Of a stretch of DNA of 59,497 nt, positions 8,135 through 16,756 are shown in pieces. Below the pieces are notes generated by a model that did not search any database, was not told the DNA's origin, and saw only the letters and a program-made list of their open reading frames with translations. The stretch covers positions 1-59,497 of the forward strand of contig DVKY01000108.1 in assembly GCA_018715765.1 (NCBI GenBank), read 5' to 3'. The position numbers and the translations under genes were made by a program. Position 1 is the stretch's first letter. Every line of letters starts with the position of its first letter. This DNA comes from Fimivicinus intestinavium. Its GTDB lineage: Bacteria; Bacillota; Clostridia; Oscillospirales; Acutalibacteraceae.

Positions 8135-9193
8135 ATGAACAAAGAAATTGTAAAGATCGGCGTGATCGGGTGCGGTGCAATTGCGAAGCAGTATCACATG
8201 CCGGCGCTGAAGAGCCTGCCGGATTGCGAGGTCGCAGCTGTGTGCGACTGGATCCCCGAGCGGGCGCAGGCGGCAGCAGCGTATTTTGGGCTGCCGCAGG
8301 AGCGTGTGTTTACACAGGATGAAGCGTTGCTGGCGTTGGATGACATTCAGGGTGTGCTGGTTCTGACGCCTAACTATAATCACTGTGAGGTGACGGAACT
8401 GGCCGCCTCCTTTCACAAGCATGTATTTGTCACAAAACCAATGGGGCGCACCCTGGAGGAATGCCATCGCATGATGAAGGCATGCGAGGAGAACGGCGTG
8501 CAACTGTTTGTCAGCTTTATGCACCGGTATCTTCTGGGCATTGCACAAACCCGCCGCCTGATTCAGGAAAATACGATTGGGAAAATTGAGATGGTGCGCA
8601 TTTTGAATGCGCCGGGCGCTACTTCCACGGTCAGCAAGTGGTTTTATGACAAAAAGAATGTGGGCGGCGGCTGTGTCATCGACCTGGGCGTACATGGAAT
8701 TGACCTGGTAAGATACCTGATTGGAGAGATCGATGAAGTAACCTTCGCCAATATGGGGCGCTTCCGCGATGTCATTTTCACCGATGGAGAGTATGTGCAT
8801 CCGAATAATGAGGATCATGCGCTGGCTGTTTATAAAACCCGTTCCGGTGTCACGGTCAGCCAGATGATCAGCTGGCACCACTGGTCCAATGCAGACCGGT
8901 TCTCCATGGAGATTTTCGGCGAGAAGGGATCGATCTTTTTGCGCGATCCCATGGGGATTGTCAATGTCTGTAAGGTGGAGTCGGGTAAGCCCGCCACCTG
9001 GATTTCGTTACAGGTTCCATATGAAAAGCTGGGCGTGGAGCAGCATGAGAGTTTTCTGGAGATGATCCGGACAGGCGCCAAAGCCAATCCCGGCGGGGCG
9101 GAAGGGCTCGCCTGCATTCGGGTAGTCCGTGCGATCTATCAGGCGGCCGAGCGTAAGGCTGCTGTAAAAGTTGATACAATGGAGCAGTTATGA
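8135..9193 (+). CDS. Gfo/Idh/MocA-family oxidoreductase (second of three)
   Basis: A 352-residue NAD(P)-dependent oxidoreductase. The nucleotide loop GVIGCGAIAKQYHMPAL is at residues 9-25, the KP motif at 100-101 and the catalytic Asp182/His186 in CVIDLGVHGIDLVRYL. The start codon immediately follows the previous stop codon, and its own stop overlaps the sulfatase start (ATGA), so the three are translationally coupled. Key residues lie at the same positions as in the third oxidoreductase, and FVSFMHRY is shared, so these two are paralogues. It probably oxidises or epimerises a hydroxyl of the imported compound. Confidence 0.9.
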   Translation: MNKEIVKIGVIGCGAIAKQYHMPALKSLPDCEVAAVCDWIPERAQAAAAYFGLPQERVFTQDEALLALDDIQGVLVLTPNYNHCEVTELAASFHKHVFVTKPMGRTLEECHRMMKACEENGVQLFVSFMHRYLLGIAQTRRLIQENTIGKIEMVRILNAPGATSTVSKWFYDKKNVGGGCVIDLGVHGIDLVRYLIGEIDEVTFANMGRFRDVIFTDGEYVHPNNEDHALAVYKTRSGVTVSQMISWHHWSNADRFSMEIFGEKGSIFLRDPMGIVNVCKVESGKPATWISLQVPYEKLGVEQHESFLEMIRTGAKANPGGAEGLACIRVVRAIYQAAERKAAVKVDTMEQL

Positions 9194-10515
9194 ACATTTT
9201 ATTATTACATACACATGACTCCGGTCGGTTTCTGCAGCCGTATGGATACCCGATGGAGACTCCGAATTTGGAAGAGCTGGCCAAGCGGGGGACGTTGTTT
9301 CGGCAGGCATTCAGCGTGGCGCCAACCTGCTCGCCAAGCAGGGCGGGGCTGCTTACCGGGCAGTATCCCCACAATTGCGGGATGTTTGGGCTTGCCCACC
9401 GCGGTTTTTCCCTGCCGGATTACCAGCATCATATGGCGGGTTATTTCACCGGCTTTGGGTATGAAACAGTGCTGTGCGGCATTCAACATGAGGCGCCCAA
9501 GGCAGAAATGCTGGGATATACGCGGATATTGGATGACCAGGCATTTGATATGGGCTGTGTGGACTTTGATTCCTTTGCATTTGATGGGGCAAATGCGGAA
9601 CTGGTTTGCAACTATCTGCGCGAGCCCCATGAACGGCCGTTTTTCCTCTCCTTCGGCATGTACAACACGCATCGGAAGTGGAGAAAGCACGAAGCGGATA
9701 TCGACGCCGGCTATGTGGCGCCTTTCCCTGGTATTTATGATACCGTGCAGAACCGTGAGGATATGGCGGATTACATGAGCTCAGTGCGTTTCTGCGATAA
9801 GCTGGTGGGCAGCATCCTGCAAGCGCTGGATGAAACCGGACTGCGGGAAAATACCATTGTCCTTTTTACCACAGACCACGGCCCTGCAGTGCCCGGCATG
9901 AAATGCACGCTTTATGATGGCGGAACCGGCGTTGCCCTGCTTTTGGATTACCCCGGCAATCCTGCAAGGGGACGCTGTGTGGATGCAATGGTGTCGCATC
10001 TGGATCTGTTCCCCACCCTTTGCGAGCTATGCCGCATTGAAAAGCCAGATTGGCTAGAGGGACAATCCCTGCTCCCGCTGCTCCATCAGGAGGAGGCTTC
10101 ATCCGGCGAAAGGCTGCTGTTTTCCGAAATCAACTATCATGCTGCGTATGAGCCTATGCGGGCAGTTCGCTGTGAGCGATATAAATATATCCGGCGGTTT
10201 GACAAAAAGCCGGGCAGAATTTTATCCAACATCGATAATTGCCCGGAAAAAACCTTTCTATTTGAAAACCATTGCCTTACGGAGAATGGCTGCGGCGGTG
10301 AGGAGCTTTATGACCTGTATGCGGACCCTATGGAAAAGCAAAATGTAGCAGCATGCCCTTCTTATGCGCAGGTGAAGGATGAACTGGCGCAATCCCTGTT
10401 AGAGTGGATGCGGCGGACAAGGGACCCTTTGCTGTATGGCGATGTAAAGGCGCCGGAGGGCGCGCGCGTCAACCGGCGGAGCGACTATTGCGCCGAGGAT
10501 TTGGAGAAAACGTGA
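9190..10515 (+). CDS. Cytoplasmic type I (Cys-type) sulfatase
   Basis: A 441-residue arylsulfatase/sulfamidase-superfamily enzyme that hydrolyses sulfate esters or sulfamates. The sulfatase signature CSPSRAGLLTG starts at Cys47, which must be converted to formylglycine. Metal ligands Asp10 and Asp229-His230 (TTDHG) are visible, and the KCTLYDGGTG segment recalls the sulfamidase (SGSH-like) branch. No signal peptide is present, so it acts inside the cell on imported substrate. The maturase (anSME in anaerobes) is not encoded here and must be supplied from elsewhere. The ATG overlaps the preceding stop codon. Confidence 0.92.
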   Translation: MNILLLHTHDSGRFLQPYGYPMETPNLEELAKRGTLFRQAFSVAPTCSPSRAGLLTGQYPHNCGMFGLAHRGFSLPDYQHHMAGYFTGFGYETVLCGIQHEAPKAEMLGYTRILDDQAFDMGCVDFDSFAFDGANAELVCNYLREPHERPFFLSFGMYNTHRKWRKHEADIDAGYVAPFPGIYDTVQNREDMADYMSSVRFCDKLVGSILQALDETGLRENTIVLFTTDHGPAVPGMKCTLYDGGTGVALLLDYPGNPARGRCVDAMVSHLDLFPTLCELCRIEKPDWLEGQSLLPLLHQEEASSGERLLFSEINYHAAYEPMRAVRCERYKYIRRFDKKPGRILSNIDNCPEKTFLFENHCLTENGCGGEELYDLYADPMEKQNVAACPSYAQVKDELAQSLLEWMRRTRDPLLYGDVKAPEGARVNRRSDYCAEDLEKT

Positions 10516-10543
10516 GACAAAGAGCTCGCCGGAAAGAAGGATA

Positions 10544-11572
10544 ATGATGAAATCATTTGACGAAAGAAAGGTCGGGGTGGCCATCATCGGCTGCGGGGCG
10601 ATCAGCGCTTACCACATGGAGGCGCTCCGTTTGATCCCGGAGGCGCAGATCGTAGTCTGCTGCGACATTGTGCAGGAGCGTGCCGAGAAGGCGGCAGCCG
10701 GTGCGGCGGATGTGACGGCAGACTATGCGAAGGCGATCGATCGGTCGGATGTGGACTTGGTGTTTGTCCTGACCCCAAACTGCCTGCACAGGGAAATTGC
10801 CATGTTTGCAGCGGAGAGGGGGAAGCATGTGTTTGTGCAGAAGCCGTTTGCGATGACCTCGCAGCAGTGCCGCGATATCATTTGTGCGGCGGAGCAAAAC
10901 CATGTAAAGCTGTTTGTCAGCTTTATGCACCGGTATTTTGAGGAATCCCGCTGGGCAAGGGAGTACATTGCCTCCGGGAAGCTGGGGCAGATCTATATGG
11001 CACATATCCGAAATTCACTGCCCGGCAGCGATTATTCCACCTGGCAGTATGATTCCGCGCAGTGTGGGCTTGGCGGCGCAATTATCGACGTCGGCGTGCA
11101 TGGCATTGATCTGGTGCGGTATCTGCTGGGGGATATCGAGGAGGTCGTTTTTGCCTCTAAGGGACAAAAGGTATCCTCACGGGAGATCAACGGGCAAACC
11201 ATATATCCGGATAATGAAGATTGGGCGCTTGCGCAGTACCGCCTGAAGAGCGGCGCGATGGTGAGCCATCAGATCAGTTGGGTGCAGAAATGGCACTGCA
11301 ACCGGTACACCATGGAAATCCACGGGAGCAACGGGAGCATTTATCTGCGCACCGGCTATGGGCCGCTGGCAGTAACAAGCCCAGGCGTTTCTCAGGCGGG
11401 CAGCATGACTTTCCCCGCATTGGCTGCGGTCCCCTTTGGCTACCGCCAGCATCGCGAGGTAATTGATGCCGTGCGGTTTGATCGGGCGCCTACCTGTACA
11501 GGGGCGGACGGCTTATATACGATCGAGACAGTGGAGCGGATTCTACAGTCCGCCCGGACGATTGCGGGATGA
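10544..11572 (+). CDS. Gfo/Idh/MocA-family oxidoreductase (third of three)
   Basis: A 342-residue NAD(P)-dependent oxidoreductase with nucleotide loop IIGCGAISAYHMEAL, KP at 100-101 and catalytic Asp182/His186 in IIDVGVHGIDLVRYLLG. It is closely parallel to the second oxidoreductase in length and in the position of every landmark, which suggests a duplication with divergence around the sulfatase gene. It follows the sulfatase by 28 bases with a GAAGGA ribosome binding site. A pair of such enzymes can oxidise and re-reduce a sugar, as in 3-keto-glycoside pathways. That role is inference. Confidence 0.9.
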   Translation: MMKSFDERKVGVAIIGCGAISAYHMEALRLIPEAQIVVCCDIVQERAEKAAAGAADVTADYAKAIDRSDVDLVFVLTPNCLHREIAMFAAERGKHVFVQKPFAMTSQQCRDIICAAEQNHVKLFVSFMHRYFEESRWAREYIASGKLGQIYMAHIRNSLPGSDYSTWQYDSAQCGLGGAIIDVGVHGIDLVRYLLGDIEEVVFASKGQKVSSREINGQTIYPDNEDWALAQYRLKSGAMVSHQISWVQKWHCNRYTMEIHGSNGSIYLRTGYGPLAVTSPGVSQAGSMTFPALAAVPFGYRQHREVIDAVRFDRAPTCTGADGLYTIETVERILQSARTIAG

Positions 11573-11657
11573 CCGAAGGAGGGAGGCACAGGCGTATGCG
11601 CTGCATTGCTGCACGTCCGGGATGCGGCGGCTTCTCCCACGCCTCTGAGGAGGAAAT

Positions 11658-12443
11658 ATGGCTGGAATCTGCTTTTTGGTTGCCTTTTTCGCCAGCGTTT
11701 TAGGAAAAATTTGCGGCATGGGCGGCGGTGTGATTATAAAACCCGTGCTGGATGCCTGCCAGGCGGCCAGCATGGCAGCGATTCATTTCTATTCGGGATG
11801 CACGGTGCTGGGGATGAGCTGCTGGTCAGTAGGAAAGGCCGTATGGAAAAAGGATTCTCAGCTTGACTTTCGGGTATCCACGCCTTTGGCGGTTGGCGCG
11901 GCGGTGGGCGGCCTTCTGGGAAAGGAGCTTTATACCCGGCTGACCGGAGGGTTGCCCGATGCGGATATGGTGGGAGGGCTACAGGCGCTGCTTTTATTTG
12001 CCGCTACGCTGGCAACGCTGATTTATACGATTTTTCGCAGGCGCTTTTCTGCAAAACAGATCCAGGGCTTGCTACCATGCGCTGCAATTGGCCTGGCGCT
12101 GGGAGCGCTGGGTTCCTTCCTGGGGATTGGAGGGGGCCCGTTTAATGTGGCGGCGCTGTATTATTTTTTTGCGATGTCTGCAAAGGCCGCAGCGCAGAAC
12201 AGCCTGTATATTATTTTAATCAGTCAGGCGGCTGGCACGGTGAAAACCATTTTATCCGGCGAGGTTCCGGAGATTATGCTCCCGGTCTTGCTGGGGATGA
12301 TTCTATGCGGAATTTTAGGGAGCGAGGTGGGCGGCAGGCTTAATCGCAGGCTCAGCGAAAAAAAGGTTTCGCTGTTGTTCCAAGGGGCAATGGTGCTGGT
12401 TCTGGGCCTTAATCTGTATAATATGTACCGTTTTTTGGGATAA
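11658..12443 (+). CDS. TauE/SafE-family anion exporter
   Basis: A 261-residue membrane protein of the TauE/SafE (DUF81) family with seven to eight predicted hydrophobic segments. Two related halves carry the family's glycine-rich motifs GKICGMGGGVIIKP (N-terminal) and GSFLGIGGGPFNV (C-terminal). Family members export sulfite, sulfate, sulfoacetate or related organosulfur anions during sulfonate metabolism. Placed last in an operon with a cytoplasmic sulfatase, it most simply removes sulfate released inside the cell. A GAGGAGG ribosome binding site precedes the ATG. Confidence 0.88.
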   Translation: MAGICFLVAFFASVLGKICGMGGGVIIKPVLDACQAASMAAIHFYSGCTVLGMSCWSVGKAVWKKDSQLDFRVSTPLAVGAAVGGLLGKELYTRLTGGLPDADMVGGLQALLLFAATLATLIYTIFRRRFSAKQIQGLLPCAAIGLALGALGSFLGIGGGPFNVAALYYFFAMSAKAAAQNSLYIILISQAAGTVKTILSGEVPEIMLPVLLGMILCGILGSEVGGRLNRRLSEKKVSLLFQGAMVLVLGLNLYNMYRFLG

Positions 12444-12560
12444 AACCTTTCGATACATAGGGGAGGCGTTTTTCGGCAAATGGCCGCACCGCTGGATGCA
12501 TAGTCCTCTCTCCTCCTTTTTGCCCAACTTATTTCAGGCCGAATGGCCATGGTCAGGTTT

Positions 12561-12591
12561 TGAGGCGGCTGTCATAAAAACAGCCGCCTCA
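12561..12591. terminator. Hairpin at the end of the sulfatase operon
   Basis: TGAGGCGGCTG and CAGCCGCCTCA form a perfect stem around a short A-rich loop. No strong T-tract follows on either strand, so termination efficiency is uncertain. It sits between converging transcription units. The remaining intergenic sequence (12444-12770) shows no credible gene. Confidence 0.5.
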
Positions 12592-12770
12592 GCCATGCCC
12601 TTCTCAGGGAAAAAGGTGGATGAGACAGCTGGTTTTTCCTTTCGATTGTGGAACGTAACGCGGCAGCAGGGCGTGTGCGCCCCTGACCGTCTGCCTCCTT
12701 GTGACAGCACTCTGACGGATGCGTTCTAAAAGGGAAACGCTGCGCAGCCTTTCGACAGCCTGCTATTCTC

Positions 12771-14231
12771 TCAGCGCGCTTCTTCCGTGCGGTGCGCTTC
12801 AATCAAGCTGTGCTTGAGCTCCCACAGCTTTTGGGAGAGATCCACATAATACTGGTGCGGGTTTTCAAAGCGCAGCACCTCTTCCCACAGCGTGTCTACC
12901 TGCTCTGCGCAGTAGGCACGGATCTTTTCTACCGCCGGCGTATGATAGACGCATTTACCGTTTTGAAAAATCTGTCGCAGCAGCGGGCGGGCCAGGAAAT
13001 TGCGCACGGTTTTGCGCTTCCAGGTGAATTCCGGGTCAAACAGCTCATAGGGAGATCGCTCGTCTATGACTTCGTCAATCAGCGTGACCACATCCGCAAT
13101 GGCTTTGCCGCTGTCGCGGTCAAAAAGCCGCCACACGGTTTTTGCACCGGGTGTGGTAATTTTGCTGACGTTTTCACTGAGCTTGATTTTCGGGACGATC
13201 CCCTCCGGCGTTTCAATAGCTGCAAGCTTATATACGCCGCCAAACACCGGGTCGGACGCAGCGGTTATCAAACGCTCCCCCACGCCGAAGGAATCCACCT
13301 TCGCCCCCTGGATAAGCATATCCCGGATAATGTATTCGTCCAGCGAATTGGAGGCAACGATTGCGCAATCCGGAAAGCCCGCCTCATCCAGCATTTTGCG
13401 CATCCGCTTGGAGAGGTAGGTGATATCGCCGCTGTCAATCCGAACGCCCTTTGGGCGGCAGCCGCGCGGCAGCAGCTCGCGGCGGAAAGCCTCGATGGCA
13501 TTTGGTAGGCCGGAATGCAGCGTATCATAGGTGTCGACCAGTAGCGTGCAGTCGTGCGGGTATTCCCGCGCGTAGGCGCAGAAAGCGTCCAGCTCGCTGT
13601 CGAAAAGCTGCACCCAGCTGTGCGCCATGGTGCCGAGCGCCGGAATGCCGAAATCGCGTTCACAAAGGGTACAGGCCGTGCCGATACAGCCGCCGATATA
13701 AGCGGCGCGCGCACCATAAACTGCGCCGTCGAAGCCCTGCGCCCGCCGGGAGCCGAATTCCATCACGCCCCGGCCTTGGGCGGCGCGGACAATTCGGTTG
13801 GCCTTGGTGGCGATCAGGCTTTGATGGTTGACGCACAGCAGCAGCATGGTTTCAACAAACTGCGCCTGTATGACAGGACCGCGCACGGTGACGATTGGTT
13901 CGCCGGGAAAAACAGGCGTCCCCTCCGGGACAGCCCAAACATCGCAGGTAAATTGGAAATGGCGCAGATAATTGAGGAAGGCCTCGCTGAAGCCGTGCCC
14001 GCGCAGGGCATCGAGATCCTCCTCGGAAAAGGAAAGGTGCTCGAGATAATCGATCATCTGTTCTACGCCGGCCATAATGACAAAGCCCCCGCCATCCGGG
14101 ATTCTGCGGAAGAACAGGTCAAAATATGCGATCTGCTCTGTAAACCCGTTTTGGAAATAGCCGTTGGCCATTGTCAGCTCGTAAAAATCTGTCAGCATGG
14201 TCAGGTTCAATTTGTTGTCCGTGCATCCCAT
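12771..14231 (-). CDS. pncB: Nicotinate phosphoribosyltransferase
   Basis: A 486-residue NAPRTase that converts nicotinate and PRPP to nicotinate mononucleotide in NAD salvage, with ATP hydrolysis. The N-terminus LTMLTDFYELTMANGYF is diagnostic, the central FGSRRAQG region binds substrate, and VRIDSGDITYLSK is the conserved phosphate-binding stretch. Length matches the Gram-positive family. It is a single gene convergent with the sulfatase operon. An AAGGGG ribosome binding site supports the start at 14231. NAD supply suits the three neighbouring NAD-dependent oxidoreductases, but nothing shows co-regulation. Confidence 0.95.
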   Translation of the reverse strand: MGCTDNKLNLTMLTDFYELTMANGYFQNGFTEQIAYFDLFFRRIPDGGGFVIMAGVEQMIDYLEHLSFSEEDLDALRGHGFSEAFLNYLRHFQFTCDVWAVPEGTPVFPGEPIVTVRGPVIQAQFVETMLLLCVNHQSLIATKANRIVRAAQGRGVMEFGSRRAQGFDGAVYGARAAYIGGCIGTACTLCERDFGIPALGTMAHSWVQLFDSELDAFCAYAREYPHDCTLLVDTYDTLHSGLPNAIEAFRRELLPRGCRPKGVRIDSGDITYLSKRMRKMLDEAGFPDCAIVASNSLDEYIIRDMLIQGAKVDSFGVGERLITAASDPVFGGVYKLAAIETPEGIVPKIKLSENVSKITTPGAKTVWRLFDRDSGKAIADVVTLIDEVIDERSPYELFDPEFTWKRKTVRNFLARPLLRQIFQNGKCVYHTPAVEKIRAYCAEQVDTLWEEVLRFENPHQYYVDLSQKLWELKHSLIEAHRTEEAR

Positions 14232-14479
14232 TTGTCAGTTCCCCTTTACGAAGCGCCAGAGTGAAAGGTGGCGTCCGGTTGATAATTCTTTAGAATATCT
14301 ACGATTGTTTTATTATAACACTTTTTTCTTCTTTCCGCGCCGTTCTTTACAGATTTTCTTTTATAATTCTAAATAAGCGTTTTATGAGTAAAAAAGGTTG
14401 ATTTAATATTCCTTATAAAAACAATATATAAAATCTTTTTCTCTATTATTAAATTTTTCTATATGAATAGAAAAAGCTC

Positions 14480-14508
14480 TTGTTTTTTTCTTCTTGGCAG
14501 GTTATAAT
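14480..14508 (+). promoter_or_regulatory. Sigma-A promoter of the Xre-type gene
   Basis: TTGTTT (14480-14485), 17-base spacer, TATAAT (14503-14508). It lies in an AT-rich stretch (about 14280-14510) between the divergent pncB and regulator genes. Apart from this promoter, and presumably pncB's own, the 430-base gap shows nothing else. Confidence 0.75.
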
Positions 14509-14678
14509 GCACATAAAGCAAAGGAGAACTACCGCCCTTTTTAGACGCCAGATCCCGCGGGTTTGCCGGCCCCCCAATTATCCGGCTTTTCCGCGGTCGG
14601 CGGCATGGAATCAGCTGTGCTGCGGCCAGTTATGATCTTCCGGGTGCCGTCATATATTTTTTGGAGAGGTGTATGGTT

Positions 14679-14927
14679 ATGAGAATCAGGAAGCAGCCGC
14701 TTGGCGATCGCAACATCGTCGGCGCAAAAGTGGAGCAGTCCCGCAAGGCAATTGGCATGAAGCAGAAGGATCTTCTGACCCAACTGCAGGTGAGAGGCAT
14801 CGATTTGAACGCTTCTGGCTTATCAAAGCTGGAGGGCCAGTTGAGATATGTTACAGACACAGAGTTGGTTGCCCTGAGCGATGTCCTGGGCGTATCCATT
14901 GACTGGCTGGTCGGTAAAGAAAAATAA
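14679..14927 (+). CDS. Small Xre/Cro-family HTH regulator
   Basis: A protein of about 82 residues consisting of one helix-turn-helix domain: VGAKVEQSRKAIGMKQKDLL, then NASGLSKLEGQLR as recognition helix region, ending in GVSIDWLVGKEK, typical of Xre/SinR-like regulators. An upstream in-frame TTG (14661) and ATG (14673) exist, but the GGAGAGG ribosome binding site is best spaced for the ATG at 14679. It is transcribed alone, bounded by its own promoter and a strong terminator. The targets are unknown; this type often autoregulates. Confidence 0.85.
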   Translation: MRIRKQPLGDRNIVGAKVEQSRKAIGMKQKDLLTQLQVRGIDLNASGLSKLEGQLRYVTDTELVALSDVLGVSIDWLVGKEK

Positions 14928-14937
14928 GATGCAAAAC

Positions 14938-14975
14938 AAAAATCGCCGGCGCCTTCAGAGGCGCCGGCGATTTTT
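14938..14975 (+). terminator. Rho-independent terminator
   Basis: AAATCGCCGGCGCCT, a TCAG tetraloop and the exact complement, followed by TTTTTGC. It ends the small regulator transcript. The A-rich 5' flank means it may also work for the opposite strand. Confidence 0.92.
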
Positions 14976-15042
14976 GCTTTTATTTTTATTATTTTGTTCT
15001 GAACATGTTCCGGGAAGAGGGCGCAGTTTCATGGGACGGCCC

Positions 15043-15807
15043 TCAGTTGTGCTCATATCTCGCTAAAAACGCCTTTGTCCGTTCGTTTTTCGGGTGGTTG
15101 ATCACTTCGTCCGGGCTGCCCTCTTCCGCAATGACGCCGCCATCCATAAAGACAATATAGTCCGCTACGTCGCGCGCAAAGGCCATCTCATGCGTGACGA
15201 TCACCATTGTCATATGCTCCGCAGCAAGCGAGCGGATCACCTTGAGAATCTCCCCGGTCAGCTCCGGATCCAGCGCGCTGGTCGGCTCATCAAAGAAAAG
15301 AACCTGTGGGTTGAGCGCCAGCGCACGCGCAATGGACACACGTTGCTGCTGCCCGCCGGAAAGCTGGCAGGGATAGGCTTTTTCCTTATCCGCCAGGCCC
15401 ATTTTGGCAAGCAGCTCGCGCGCCTTTTCCTGTGCCTGTTTTTTTTCGGTTCCGGCAATCATCTGCGCTTCCGTTATATTTTTAAGCACAGAAAAATGAG
15501 GGAAAAGGTTAAAGTTTTGAAAAACCAGGCCGAATTTTGACCGGATCCGTTTCATCGTCGCCTTATCGGCATACACGGCCTTACCGTCGCCGTCTGTTTG
15601 CACCAGAATGTCGTTTCCATAGCGGATTTCACCTGCATCCACCGTTTCCAGCGTGGTTGCACAGCGCAGCAGCGTGGACTTGCCGGAGCCGGAGGGCCCG
15701 ATGATGGCGACGACATGTCCCTTCTCCACATGCAGGGAGATATCCTTCAGAACCTCCAGCCCGCCAAAGCTTTTGCGCAGGTTGCTGATTGTGAGCAGCT
15801 CTTCCAT
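15043..15807 (-). CDS. Polar amino acid ABC transporter ATPase (GlnQ/HisP-like)
   Basis: A 254-residue ATPase with Walker A GPSGSGKST near residue 37, Q-loop VFQNFNLFPH, signature LSGGQQQRV, Walker B VLFFDEPTSALDPEL and H-loop VTHEMAFA, all canonical. This is the polar amino acid transport (PAAT) subfamily, which energises uptake of glutamine, cystine, arginine or histidine. It is the last gene of a binding protein-permease-ATPase operon on the minus strand, 15 bases after the permease. The substrate cannot be read from the sequence. Confidence 0.95.
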   Translation of the reverse strand: MEELLTISNLRKSFGGLEVLKDISLHVEKGHVVAIIGPSGSGKSTLLRCATTLETVDAGEIRYGNDILVQTDGDGKAVYADKATMKRIRSKFGLVFQNFNLFPHFSVLKNITEAQMIAGTEKKQAQEKARELLAKMGLADKEKAYPCQLSGGQQQRVSIARALALNPQVLFFDEPTSALDPELTGEILKVIRSLAAEHMTMVIVTHEMAFARDVADYIVFMDGGVIAEEGSPDEVINHPKNERTKAFLARYEHN

Positions 15808-15822
15808 GGGAATCCCTCCTGA

Positions 15823-16518
15823 TTATTTATAGTAGTCCAACGCTTTTTCGATCCGCTCCATGATGAATGCGACGGCATAGTTTGCCACATAGTAGAATAC
15901 GCCGGCGACAAAAAACGGCACAACGGAGGATTGCGCGGTGGCAAGCATTTTGGCCGCTGTGAACATCTCTACCACGGAGATGGAGAAGGCGAGCGACGTA
16001 TCCTTGACAAGCGTAATGATCTCATTGGTCACAGAGGGCAGTATGGTTTTGATCACCTGCGGCAGGATGATGCGCAGGAAGGTCTGGCTTTTGGAGAAGC
16101 CTAGCACCTGCGCCGCTTCATATTGCCCCACGGGCATCGCCTCAATGCCGCCACGGTAAATTTCCGCAAAATAGGCGGCATAGTTGATCACAAACCCGAT
16201 GATGGTTGCGATAAAACGGTAGTTATCCGGCAACGTCACATTCCAGTCAAAGCTGACGATCAGAAAACCAGGCGCGAAATACACCACCATGAGCTGCAGC
16301 ATCAGCGGCGTGCCGCGCATCACGCTGATAAAGAAGCGGGTCAGCCAGCTTAAAGGGCGGAATTTTGACATCCGCCCAAAGGCGACCAGAAGCCCGAGCG
16401 GCATGCTCAGCACCAGTGTGAGGATAAAAATGGCAACGGTCATCACAAACCCTTCGCCAAGCTGTGAAAAAATCGCCTGCATGTTGACGGCGGCCGGGAG
16501 CAGGGCCGGAATCGGCAT
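15823..16518 (-). CDS. Polar amino acid ABC transporter permease
   Basis: A 231-residue HisM/GlnP-type permease (HEQRo/PAAT family). Hydrophobic segments lie near residues 20-45, 60-90, 95-115 and 190-215, and the EAA loop is GGIEAMPVGQYEAAQVLGFS followed by RIILPQ. It presumably forms a homodimer. An internal terminator-like hairpin separates it from the binding-protein gene upstream, a usual way of keeping membrane components at lower levels than the binding protein. Confidence 0.94.
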   Translation of the reverse strand: MPIPALLPAAVNMQAIFSQLGEGFVMTVAIFILTLVLSMPLGLLVAFGRMSKFRPLSWLTRFFISVMRGTPLMLQLMVVYFAPGFLIVSFDWNVTLPDNYRFIATIIGFVINYAAYFAEIYRGGIEAMPVGQYEAAQVLGFSKSQTFLRIILPQVIKTILPSVTNEIITLVKDTSLAFSISVVEMFTAAKMLATAQSSVVPFFVAGVFYYVANYAVAFIMERIEKALDYYK

Positions 16519-16676
16519 GAGAACACATCCTCCTCTTGTAGAAAAACGGCGAATGGCCGTTGCTTCAATGCTGCACCGGTCAGGGATAGCGGCGCGCCAA
16601 GCATTTGAAAGCGTGAAGCGCTGCCATGGTCAACTGATGGTACATTAGCGTAGTAGTACAGTGTAGTATAGCACAG

Positions 16677-16710
16677 AAAAAGGGCGGAAGGCAACCTTTT
16701 AGCGCCTTCC
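16677..16710 (-). terminator. Attenuator-like hairpin inside the amino acid ABC operon
   Basis: On the minus strand GGAAGGC, an 11-base loop, GCCTTCC, then GCCC and a short T-run. It lies between the binding-protein stop and the permease start. A promoter-like TTGCCT and TATACT pair (18-base spacer) follows, so the downstream genes could have their own weak promoter. The 238-base gap holds no gene. Confidence 0.6.
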
Positions 16711-16756
16711 ACCCAAAATTTTTGCAGGCAATCCAACCGTAGCAAAACGAAGCGAG

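Noticed and set aside
7028..8881. 617-codon open frame on the minus strand
   Set aside because: It is antisense to two clear oxidoreductase genes with strong motifs, has no family features and no ribosome binding site. It arises from codon bias.
12496..12729. 77-codon plus-strand frame after the TauE/SafE gene
   Set aside because: It runs through the hairpin at 12561-12591, has no ribosome binding site and no protein-like pattern.
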